Assembly (NCBI RefSeq): GCF_030704535.1
Contig: NC_081823.1
Location: forward strand, 4,496,501-4,560,500
Length of the DNA: 64,000 bases
Direction: 5' to 3'
Source: Vitis vinifera
Lineage: Eukaryota; Streptophyta; Magnoliopsida; Vitales; Vitaceae
This document shows, one piece after another, positions 50,001-62,000 of the stretch; within the stretch, counting starts at the first letter, position 1, and each line of letters opens with the position of its first letter. A program made the translations under genes and the position numbers. A model generated the notes under the pieces. It was given only the letters and a program-made list of their open reading frames with translations. It searched no databases and was not told the DNA's origin.

Positions 50001-53000
50001 CTATCGAGCCTCCAATAGTGTGATGGAGGTTTCATTTCCTGAAAATAGCATGTGCTCGCCTGGGACAGGGTTTGCTTCCACTACATTCCTTTCTGTGAAA
50101 AAACAAGGCTCTCTAGGCCGAGGCAGTGCACACTCACTCGCCAACATTAGAACCACAGAATGCATGCTTGGTCGATCATTGGGGAAACGTTGTACACACA
50201 ATAGGCCCATGTTGATTGTGCGAAGCACTTCAGATAGATTGCTGGTATCCCCCATCGATGGATCGATAAGTTCTAAAGACCTACCTTCCATATAGAGTGT
50301 CCATGCCTAGACAATGCAACAAAGGATCAGAAGTATTATCATTTATCATTCTGAAATAAGGAAATATCATTTGATTCTTACATGTCCAAGAAGGTTATAT
50401 CCGTGGTCTGGATGAAAAAATCCTCTGTTCCTCTTCCCAGTTACAATCTCTAGCACCAAAACACCAAAGCTAAAAACATCCGATTTTGTCGAGTACAATC
50501 CTTCAGTTGCATATTCTGGGGACATGTAACCTCTATAGGAAATCAATGAAAAAGGGAGGTGATTTTATAGACCATAGAAGTAGATCATATGCAACATTAC
50601 TGGATATACTTACAATGTTCCCGCCACTCTCGTTGTATTTGCTTCAGTTTCATTTCCCCCAAAACTTCTTGCTAAGCCAAAGTCTGAAATTTTTGGACTC
50701 ATCTCATTATCTAGTAAAACATTTTCGGCTTTGAGATCTCTATGGATGACTCTTAGTCTGGAGTCTTGATGAAGATAAAGAAGCCCCCGAGCAACCCCAT
50801 TGATAATGACAAAGCGCTTAGGCCAATCTAGTACTACACTTCGCATTTGATCTGTCCATTTTTTTTTCATCCACATTAGCCCATTCTTCTAATTGGATTC
50901 TTGAATATAAATTGAAAATAACTCAACAAACAAATGGATTTAAAAAAATTCATGGTTCAGGTAGCAATGACGTGTAAAAATGAAATAAATATGATCAATG
51001 CCTATTTTCAGTGACTAAGAGAAATTGTTGAGGACTAAATAGATAATGGATCTTAGTCTAGGGGTCCAAAACCCAAATATTTTAGAGAAGACCTGAAAAG
51101 TTTGGAGAAATGGAAGAGAAATTTTTCTAGATACCAGGAGTCCTTACTTGGTCTTGTTCCCAGTTATTAGTCCTCAGCATTTGGTAAAAACAATGTGGAG
51201 AAAGAGTTTGTCTAGCATGCATAGGAGAAAAGAAAAACAAAATAAAAATCATTGGGATTTAAGAGAGCCAAACCAAAAATGAAGAAATCCAAGCTTTTGT
51301 TGGGCATGAATTCATAGATCAACATCTTTTCATTGTCATGAATGCAGCATCCAAGAAGCTTCACAAGATTTCGATGCTGAAGTTTTGCAATGGATTCAAC
51401 TTCATTTTTGAATTCATTTAGTCCTTGTCTAGAATTTTTCGACAGTCTCTTTATAGCAATTTCTTGTCCCTCTTGCAGTATTCCCTGAAAATAGAACTCA
51501 ATATGATACACCAATAACCAAACTCACAGAGTTTTAAAACGTACAACTTTTTGTTATCAGAAACAAAACATTCACTCCATGAATGAAAAAGATGTACACT
51601 AGAGAAGAGTTATCTTCTAGAAATATACTAGACTCAAAATGCTCTCACTTTACTTTGTAGTACTCTAGTTAGTTTACAAATTTATTTTATGTCCTTGTTC
51701 ACCATCCCAAGATTAGTAAAGTTGAGATTAGAGAAGATTCTAAGGGATTTTTTGTGGGGAGGAGGGCCTTAGAGAAGAAAGTACATTTAGTCAAGTGGTC
51801 AATCGTTTATAAAGCAAAGTCCAAAGGAGGGCTAGGTGGTCGTTCTCTTTCATTGTTTAACGAGACTTTTCTTTATAAGTGGTGTTGGAATTTTGCTAGT
51901 GAAAGAGATTCGTTGTGGAAGAAAATCATAAGGGGAAAGTTTGGGGAGGAGGAAGGGGGGGTAGAGGTAGGAGTGGTGAGAGATTCCTAAGGAGTTGGGG
52001 AATAGAAAGAGATTGGGAAGCAATGAGAGCTCTTTAATTCAATGATTTCCTTTACGATGGGTAATGGGAAGAGGGTAAAGTTTTGGAATGATAGGTGGTG
52101 TAGCAAGGAGCCATTATGTGAGACTCACCCGTCCTTGTTTGCCTTATCTGATTCTAAAAAGGCGTGGGTAGCTAATCTGTGGGAGCATTGAGAAGGAGGA
52201 AATTGGAACTTCCATTTTGTTACAAACCTAAATGATTAGGAGTTGGGTGTCATAGAGCGTTTTCTTTCTAAACTCCAAGGGCATTCATTTAAGGGGGAAC
52301 AAGAGGATAGAGTTGTTTGGAAGGGCAAGAACAAAAGCGTTTTCTCTGTAAGGGGGCTTTATTCTTTGTTCGAGATTGATGGTACTATCCATTTCCCTTT
52401 GAAGATAGCTTGGAACACTTGGATTCCTTCGAAGGTGAGTTTCTTCACTTGGAAGGCTTATTGGGGAAAGGTTTTGACTTGGTTCAGCTTAAAAAAAGAG
52501 GGTGGATTTTGGCCAATAGATGTGCTTTGTGCAAAGAGAAGTCAGAGTCCATTGATCATAACCTTCTTCATTGTGACAAGGCAAGATTATTATAGCAGTT
52601 GGTGTTCTCCACTTTTGGTGTTCAGTGGGCTATTTCTGAGTCAATTAGGGAAACACTCCTAGGGTGGCATGGATCTTTTATAGAGAACAAATGTATTAAG
52701 GCTTGGAGAGTTGCTCCTTGCATTTTTCAAACAATTTGGAAGGAAAGAAATAGCAGATACTTTGATAGCAAGGAATTGTCTGGCAAACGCTAAAAAATTT
52801 ATTCCTAAACAATTTCCCTATATGGGTCAGGGTGTCTATAGGTGGTGGCTACACACATATAATTGATTTCATAGATTGGTTGGGTATTGGTTGAGGGAGG
52901 AAGTATTTTTTGTACCCTTTTTTCTGTTTTTTGCTTGGTACTCTTTGTATACAACTTGTATACTCTTGCATGCTTTTTGCATTTTTATTAATACAATCTC

Positions 53001-56000
53001 TTACTTATCAAAAAAAAAAAAATCAAATCGACCTTCGGAGTGTTTTTTTTTTTTTTTAGTTCTTTTTTCATAATTTTTTAATGGAGACTTAACATTCTAT
53101 GTTTCTTCTCAAAGTTTTGCAAATTAAAAGGAGCCACCAAACATTTTAGAACGAGAAAGCCCAGTACAGGTTAATAGAACAAACTAGTGACACATGTTGC
53201 CACATATGTTAGCATCAAAATGACATGGGCATGTATAGGCCTTGATGTCTATTGCCTACATTAAGATACTATGAAGATTGGGGCAAAGACTATTTCTCAA
53301 GTTGCATAGTGTATATCTATCATGTGGAGGTGGTCGAGCTTTGGTGTAGAAACCGCATCTTGTTAGGTGGAACATGGTTTGCTTGGAGAAAAGGAAAGGT
53401 GGTTTAGGTGTGAGAAATCTAGCTCTGATGAATACAACTCTCTTAAGTAAGTGGAATTGACAGTTGGCAAATGAAAGAGAGGTCTTTTGGAAGCAAGTCA
53501 TCAGTCACAAGTATGGTGAAGAGGATGGGGGGTGGCGCTCCCGTGCAGTGAGTGAGAGGTATGGTGTGGGTTTGTGGAAAGCAATTAGGAAGGAGCGGAT
53601 TTATTTGAGTGGTAGGTTGGCCTACCAAGTGGGTAATGGGCAGAGAATGAGCTTCTGGATGGACAAGTGGTGTGGCGATAAGCCACTTTGTGAGTCCTTC
53701 CCTTATTTTCCATTTCTTCATCTAAAGAAGCCTAGGTGTCGAATGTTTGGAACCCTAATGGTGATGGGGGTGGTTGGACCCCTCTTTTCTCAAGGGTGTT
53801 TAATGATTGGGAGGTAGAGTTAGTGGAGCGTTTTTTGCAAAAGATCCAAGCTTTTAGGGTGCACAGGGAAGTGGAAGATAGAGTGATTTGAACAGTTTCA
53901 AGGTATGACACCTTTTCGGTCAAGTCTCTTTATTCTATCTTAGAGATCGGAGATTCTCCTTTGTTCCCTAGTAGTAGTATTTGGAGGGTAGTGTGCCTAC
54001 TAAGGTGGCTTTCTTTGCTTGGGAGGCTTTTTTTTTTTTTTTTGATAGGTAAAATATTTTATTAAAAGCCAAAAGGCTAAAGAAAGAGTATACACTGAGT
54101 ATACCAAGATACAAAGGAGCAAAAAACCAAGGGGCAAACAAGCCTGACCCTTACTTGGTGGCTAGCCAATCTACAAAATCTATCAAAGAGCAAATGTGTT
54201 CCTCTATATACACCCTAGCCCAATTCACAAAAGTATACAAAAAAAATGGATTTAACATCTTGGTTGTTCCTCTCAACATCATCGAAGGCCTTCCTATTCC
54301 TTTCTTTCCAAATGGTCCACATCAAGCAAAGGGGGACAACTCTCCAAGCTTTCTCCCTTTTCTTGCCCACAAAAGAACCATGCCATCCCAAGAGGTTCCT
54401 TTTCACAAAGGAGTGCATCACCTAAGGGAAAAGATCAGAAGCCATAACATTCGGGCCTTCTCACAAAACAAAAGAAGATGATCTCTGGTTTCTTCCTCGT
54501 TTTTACTCAAAAAGCACCTGTTGGGGATGCTCCAACCAAATCTCTTCAAGCGGTAAATGGTGAGCAGTCTACTCCAAGGTGCCTCCCAACCAAAGAAGCT
54601 AGCCCTAATTGGAACCCAAGGTGTCCAAATAGTTTTAGCCGGGAAGGGGGGTTTGATGCCCCTTGAGAGTGAGCTATAAGAAGACTTGACTGAAAAGGTC
54701 CCATTCTTGTTCTCTTTCCACCGGAGCAAGTCATCCACACCTTTTCTAATGGACAAAGGATGGAGCTTGCCTAACAAGCTTTCAACTTCTCCCACCTCCC
54801 AATCATTAAGGTGTCTATTAAAACGAAGCCCCCAGCTACCCCCAACTCCATCTTCCTGCCAAGCCTCAGCAATCCAGCCTTCTTTGTTGACGGAGAGATT
54901 AAACAAGGTGGGAAAAGCTTCTTCCAGAGATTGATTTTCACACCATATGTCCTTCCAAAACTTCACTCTAGTGTCATCCCCTACGATGAAGCAGGAGTGA
55001 GATTGAAAGTTCTCCCAACCATTTCTGATGGTCTTCCAAACCCCCACCCCATAACGGTCTCTTACACCTTTGGAGCACCATCCCCCCTCTTGAAGGTCGT
55101 ACTTACTAGAGAAAATTTGCTTCCATAGGAACTCATTCTCATTAGCAAATCTCCACAACCACTTTCCAAGAAGGGCCTTGTTAAAAATAGCTAGATTGCG
55201 AATGCCCCAGCCTCCATCCTTTTTAGCAGCACAAATAACCTTCCAACTCACCAAGTGAGGTTTATTGTCTAAGGCGCCACCGCCCCATAAGAAATCTCTT
55301 TGGATCTTTTCAAGTTTTGCACACACCCTCTTAGGGATCACAAAGAGAGAAAGAAAGTACGTTGGGAGGCTAGAGAGGGTGCTTTTTAACAAGGTAAGAT
55401 GACCACCTTTGGAGAGGTATTGCCTTTTCCAAAGAGACAACCTTTTCCTGAATCTTTCTTCCACTGCATCCCACACCCTAGTGGATTTGTAGGGGGCTCC
55501 AAGGGGGAGACCCAAGTAGGAGGTAGGTAAACTCCCTATCTTACATCCCAAGACCAAGGCGAGGGTCTCCATAGGAATGCCTTCCCCCACTGGGATGGCC
55601 TCAGTTTTACTTGGATTAACTTTTAATCCTGAAATCGCCTCAAACCACATGAAGGTCCAGCTAAGATATTACAACTGATTTGCATCGGGTCACAGAAGAT
55701 CAAGGTGTCATCAGCAAACAAGAGATGTGACACGATCAACCCCTCTACCTCTTCCTCCCACTCTGAAAACAGAAATAAAGCCCTCATTTCTTGCACAAGA
55801 CAACAGTTGGCTAAGAGCTTCCATGGCAAAAAGGAAAAGATAAGGGGAAAGAGGATCGCCCTGTCTCAATCCCCTAGAGCTACGAAAGAAGCCTGAGGGG
55901 CTCCCATTGATGAGGATGGAGAAGGTAGCCGTAGAGTAGCACCATTTCATCCAATTAATCCATCTATGCCCAAATCCCATCTTAGACATCACATCCATGA

Positions 56001-59000
56001 GAAAGTCCCAATTGACATGGTCAAAGGCTTTCTCAATGTCTATCTTAAGAAGGAGGCCCGACGTGTTTTCTTTCAATCTAGAATCAAGGGCCACGTTAGC
56101 AATAAGAACAGCATCCAAAATCTGTCTCCCTTGGACGAAAGCTTGTTGAGAATCAAAAATCACCTCCCCCATCACTAATTTCTGCTTATTGGCAAGGACT
56201 TTAGCAAGCAATTTGTACACACTCCCTACCAAGCTAATTGGTCTAAAATCTTTTAGGTCTTCGATCCCCTCCTTCTTAGGAATGAGCAAGAGGAACGTGG
56301 AGTTTAAGCTTCTCTGGAATGTCCCATGGAAGTAAAGCTCCCTGAAGAGACCCAAAATCTTTGGTTTAACAACGTCCCAACAAAACAACCAGAAGGCCAT
56401 TGTGAAGTCGTCCAGGCCTGGGGCCTTGTCACAACAGCAACTGCTTACGACTACAAATATTTCTTCCTCTGAAAACATCACTTCTAAGCTGCTGGCCAAT
56501 CCTTCTCCTAGCTCCTTGAAATTAAGGCCATTGGTACTAGGCCTCCAATCCCCAAAAACTGAGATGAGGGACCAATAGGCTCTACAAACACCTTCTTTTA
56601 TATCTTCAATGGAAGAGAGAGTCGCCCCATTCACTCTAATTTTGGACAAGAAGTTCCTCCTTGCCCTAGCATTGGCCATTTTGTGGAAATATTTAGTATT
56701 TTTGTCACCTTCTCTTAACCAGATTTCTTTTGACTTCTGTCTCCGAGAAGTTTCTTCCAGAAGAGCCCATTTCTTATAGTCCTCAAGAGCCATATTTTTT
56801 TTTTTTGATACGTAAATCGAAATATATTAAGCAAAAAAGGCCAATAGCCACACAGTATACAGGAGATATACAAGGCGACTATAACCACACAACAAAAAAA
56901 CAAAAGAGACCAAGAAGACCTCACCCCCCCTAGGTGGATGCTAGCCACTCTAAAAAACCTAGAAGGGATAGAGAATCCTCTCCAATATCCAATCTAGACC
57001 AACCCCACAAGTTACAAACAAAAAAATTCTTTAACTTCTGAATATGTAGCTCACCCCCCTTAAAGGCTAATCTATTCCTTTCTTTCCAAACCGTCCAAAA
57101 TATACATAACGGGATGGATTTCCAAATTTTTTTCCTTTTTTTCCCCACAAAAGAACCTCTCCAGCTCAATAGGACCTCCTTTACAGTTTCTGGAAAGACC
57201 CACTTTACACCTACAAGCCCAAGGACTAATTCCCAAAGGGCTCTAACCACTGTACAGTGAATAAGGATATGATTTACAGATTCTTCTGCACAACCACACA
57301 AAAAACAGCAATTCGGGAGATGTCATCCTCTTCTTTGGAGTCTATCAAGCGTTAACACCTTCTCCCACGATGCCTCCCACGCAAAGAAAGCGACTTTGGT
57401 AGGAACACTATTCACCCAAATGTTTTTTTCCGGGAAAACAATGTCACTGGGATTGACTAAACCACTGTACGCCATCTTGACTTTATATCTACCGCTTTTT
57501 CCTCCCTTCCAAGAGATTGAATCTTCCTCCAAAGCCGGCCTAAGCCCTCTCAACTTAAGAAGCAGATCTCCTACCATGCCCACCTCCCAGTCATTAAAAT
57601 TCCTCAAGAATCTTAGATTCCAACCTCCTTGATCAGAATTCTGGTCCCACATCTCCTCCACCGTAGCATTCCTGTCAACAGCCAAGGCAAAGAGGTGCGG
57701 AAAAGATTGAGACAACGCTGTACCCGCACACCACACATCAGTCCAGAATCTGATCTTATTGCCCTTCCCCACCCTAAACTCTAGGCTGTCCCAGCACCAT
57801 TCATTTTCCTTCATAATCTCCTTCCACACCCCTACTCCAAACGCCTCAAGAGCCATATTTTTAGCCTCCACATCTCCAAGAGTAAGAGAGTTCTCATTCT
57901 CCTTGGCCTCCCAACGCTGCAGGCGGAAGAAGGCCTTTGCTTTATTGAATGAAACATTGCCTACCACCTCCTTGTTCCAAATCTTCAAGTCCTTCTTAAG
58001 CGCTTTGAGTTTCTCAGCAATGCAGTGGCTACTATAGCCTTCGATAGAATAACCATTCCACCAATTTCTTACAAGGTCTTTGAAACCATCTATTTTCAGC
58101 CACATATTTTCAAAGCAAAAGGGGCTTTTGCCTGAGGAGGGGGGCTGTGATCAGAGACCAAACGAGGAAGAGCAGATTGTGTGATGGCAGAAAAGTGGTC
58201 CTCTCATTGGTCCGAAATCAAGAAACGGTCCAATCTAGAGGCAGCTTGAGAGTTCAAACCCCCTATCCAAGTGAAAGGACCTCTAGCCAGTGGAAAATCC
58301 CTCAGCCCCAGCTCCCCTATCACCTCTGAAAATCTCCTCATTTCAGCTGTGAGTCTAAGGGCATTCCTTCTTTCCTCTAGGAATCTTATAGCATTAAAGT
58401 TCCCTCTTATGCACCAAGGGTCCTCCCAGAGGCCACGGATGGCTCCTAGCTCCTCCCAAAAAGCTTCATTTTCGCTGCCAATCACTGGCCCGTACACTCC
58501 AGAGAAAATCCAAGAGAAGCCATCAGGGCAGTTTCTAAAACGAACTGAGATGGAGTACCCTCCACTTTCTACCTCCAAATTCTCCAAGACTCTGTTATCA
58601 CAAAAGAGAATGAGGCCTCCTGCCGCGCCCCTAGCGTCCACTGAAGCCCAATTAAGAAATCTTCCTACTCCCACGCTTTTTACCATTTGTAGAGACATTT
58701 CTTTCATCTTCGTCTCCAAAAGGCAAACCAAATCTGGTTTTTGATTCATCACCACTCCTTTGATCAGCTTTCTTTTCTCAAAATCATTAAGCCCTCGGAC
58801 ATTCCAACAGAGAATTTTAATTCTCATTAATCAACTGGAATCAAATCTCAGGAGCTCTGGTCGGATTTTTTAGTTATCCCTGATGTCCCCCCATAACTAA
58901 CAGAGCATTCCAATTTTTTTAACTCTCTTTCGAAGCGGGTGGTGCAAGATTTTTTCTTTTTCCTTCTCTTACAAAGGGTGTTACTTCCCATCCTTAGCTT

Positions 59001-62000
59001 CAATTTCTTAAGCAAGGCCAAAATTTCGACTTCATGCCCTTCGACAGGCATTCCTAAGACTTTACTGAAGTGAAATAGTTTGGAAAGCTCCTTTTCTGAC
59101 CATCCTTCTTCGCACGGGGGGACAGCCGACAGGTCTGTCTACTTCGCCACGTCTTTTTCCAGATCAGGACTCGGGGCTTCAATCAGAACCACTATCGACC
59201 CATCTCTGAGCATCATGGACAGGGGGTTCAACGTCACTTCCGCCTCCCTTGGTCCAATAGATCAAAGCAAGATTCTCTTTCCCTCTCAAACCCCGTATCC
59301 CAGAATGGAGTAGAAGAAGAGGATTACTCCCCTCTCGAGGAGATCGGGGGTAGAGAGAGCATACCTTGAGGATTGCGAGCTTCGACGGGGAAGGGAGGGA
59401 AGCTCATTTGCAGGCGGCGACACTTCCATTTGGGGCGACGCTTCCATCTAGGGGGTCCTACCTTGAGGATTGCAAGCTTCGGCGAGGGGAGAAGGTTCAA
59501 ATACAGGCGGCGACGCTTCCAATTGGGGGGTCCCAGCGGTGGCAGGAGACAGAGCGGGGGTTCCTCTCCTCCGGCACGGCGAGCACCTAGGGTTTTCTTG
59601 CCCTAAGTTATTAGGAGGGGTTGGGTCGAAGGGTTTAAATGGAACTCCCAGTGTGGCTAAGACTTGGGCCTTCCCTAGCCCAGACCCAAAAGAGTAAACA
59701 CAGGCCAAGCCCGAATGAGCCATGGCATCCAGATGCAGGCCCGTCTCCACTTCGCAGGCATGGGAAAGGGGAGCAATTGCACCAGTCTTGTCCGAGGCAG
59801 GGGCACCACTTCCCAAGATCGGCGATGGCGGCTTTTTAGGTTGCAAAGAGACTGAGGAAGAGGGTTGGGAGCCCACGCTCCCAATGGCGCGTGAAGGGGC
59901 CACCTCGTCTTCCCCAAGCTTCTAGGCACCCGAGCCCGTGGGAAGGGAGCATAGTGGAGATGCAGGGCTCATCTTCCCACCAAAGTTGTAAACCGAAACA
60001 AGAGGGACCAGCAACCACCTGCAACGAACTTGGGTGCGCCAACCTGGTTTCGACGAGGACTCTGGCCCACTTGAGGTTCCGACGTTCGGCTGTGTTTTCA
60101 TCCACAGTCACGAACCTCCCACAAGAGTCTCCAAACTTCTTGAAGAGACTTATTCGCCAAAGATGCAGAGGGAGACCTAAAATTCTAACCCACACAAGGC
60201 GCGCACCCCCTCTGTCTCCCTCAAGGCATCCCACAAATGGCTTCCATTTTTCTAGGCAAAAGTTTCTTCCTCTGAAGCGTCTCGTCCCTGAATTATGCAC
60301 CCTCTCCGTTTCGTCTGCAAATTCGAACTCCATAAGCAAAATATTTTCTCTCACGTTTGACAGCCAGAGGTTCCCTTCCAAGAACCAGGAGTTTTTCGCC
60401 CACGACCCGAAGGAAACAAGGTCAAGGAGGCGATCAAAGTCTCCCTCCCAAAAGCCCACAAGACACCTACCCAACAGCTCCTCATTTCTGTCGAGTGTTT
60501 CTTTCTCAATTTCTAGCTAGACGGCATCACGAGGCGCGAGGCAATCCTAAAGAGAGGATGTGTCTTCGTCTACACTACTGCTAGGCTAAGCTTGAGAAGG
60601 TATGTGGTTTTCCAACAGAGCTCCTTTCCACTGAAGAGGAGAGACTCCCAAACTTCTCAGTTTACTAGCGAGAGTTTCCTAGCCTCCAACAAGCCCTTTT
60701 CCTTCAGGAAAAGCCAAGGAGAATCTTTTGTTCTCCGCATCTCTTACAACACAAAACAAGAATCGTCCTGCTTTATTACTACGGAGTTCCAGACTGTAGT
60801 CTCTATCTACTTCCGACCAAAACTTTCTGAAAGGAGTTCTTTCCTTTAGCCCACAACATGACTCAACCCCCTCTAGCAGCAAGGACAAACCTTTCCCTCC
60901 AAATCTGATCCATGAAGAAAACTTAGGGCCTCTTTCACAGATCTTTCCACGCACTTTTCCTTTGAGCTCTTCTATGCTAATCTCAAACGTCTTCAACTCA
61001 ACACCAAACCAGCATCTACCTCTAGGGGAAGTTACCGGCATTGTCTTCCTCAACGACAACTTATGACATACTGACTGCTCTTTGCTAAAATGATATAGAA
61101 ATGGCGTTTGTATAGCCTAATTGTTCTATCAGAGTTGTAACCATTTGAACCTCACAAGGCTGACTTCTCTACAAAATGCCTTTGCTTGGGAGGCTTCTTG
61201 GGGGAAAGTCTTAACTTTGAACCAACTTCAAAGGAGAGAGCACTTTTTGGCTAATAGGTGTTTTTTATGCCTCTCTAAAGAAGAGGCGGTGGATCACCTT
61301 CTTCTTCATTGTGCAAAGACTCAAGTTCTTTGAAATCTTCTCTTCTCCCTCTTTGGTGTGGCTTGGATTCTTTCTTGTTCAATGAAGGAAACTCTTCTTG
61401 GGTAGCATGGGGCTTTTGTGGGTAAAACTCATAAAAAGGCTTGGCAAATGGCCCCCTAATGTTTATTTTGGACAATATGGAATGAAAAGAATATGTTAGC
61501 GTTTGGTAATGAGGAGCTTTCGCTCCAAAAATTGAAAAATTCTTTTGTATGTAACCTTTGGTCTTGGGTTAGGGTGTCTATAGATTTGAACCCTTATTCG
61601 CTTGTAAGCTTCATTGATTGGTTAGGCTCTAAGTAAGGGCAAGTGATGTTTTTGGTTCTTTCCCTCCCCTTATGATTTGAGCCTTTTGGCTTCTTTTGTA
61701 TACTCCCTGTATACTCTGAGGGCACTGTGTTTGGTGTCTCCTCTTTTCTTTATATACATCTTTTTTTATCTATAAAAAAAAAATAGTGTATCTATCATGT
61801 GTTATTAACTTGAAGATTAAACTCAGCCCAGAAAAAAGAGGATAGTCTTACCTTGTAGACAGGTCCAAAACCACCCTCTCCAAGCTTATTGTCACTTGAA
61901 AAGTTATTTGTAGCACTCAACAATGCAGCCAAGTCAAATAGTGGTAATTCAAGATGCTCATGTCTTTCATTGGCTTCACCTCCTTCCAAATAGTGTTTAA

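Larger units (their letters stand above)
54027..61179 (-). mobile_element. Near full-length L1-type LINE
   Basis: Minus-strand L1 with a 17-nt poly(A) tail (read as T at 54027-54043) and a perfect 15-bp target-site duplication 'ctttgcttgggaggc' at 54012-54026 and 61180-61194. Removing a nested 1-kb LINE leaves about 6.1 kb, full length for a plant L1. It has a short 5' UTR (about 61060-61179), ORF1 (61059 to about 59448), ORF2 (58827 to about 54215) and a 3' UTR. Both ORFs are damaged. It sits inside an older LINE, in the same orientation as the host receptor gene. Confidence 0.93.
53327..61783 (+). mobile_element. 5'-truncated L1-type LINE, split by another LINE
   Basis: Two pieces, 53327-54026 and 61195-61783, together about 1.29 kb. 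The left piece reads [14 protein letters not shown]-like, then [21 protein letters not shown] and [17 protein letters not shown]. The right piece continues with [20 protein letters not shown] and [20 protein letters not shown], and ends in an L1 3' tail with A10. The flanks carry a target-site duplication, 'tagtgtatatctatcatgtg' at 53307-53326 and the same less one 'at' unit at 61784-61801. It is degenerate and antisense to the host gene. Confidence 0.9.

Noticed and set aside
57323-58105. 260-residue open frame that looks like a single protein
   Set aside because: It is a chance in-frame fusion of the outer L1 ORF2 with the nested LINE at the 57843/57844 junction.
59891-60520. 209-residue plus-strand open frame
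   Set aside because: Antisense to the L1 ORF1; it has no recognisable domain and the minus strand explains the sequence.
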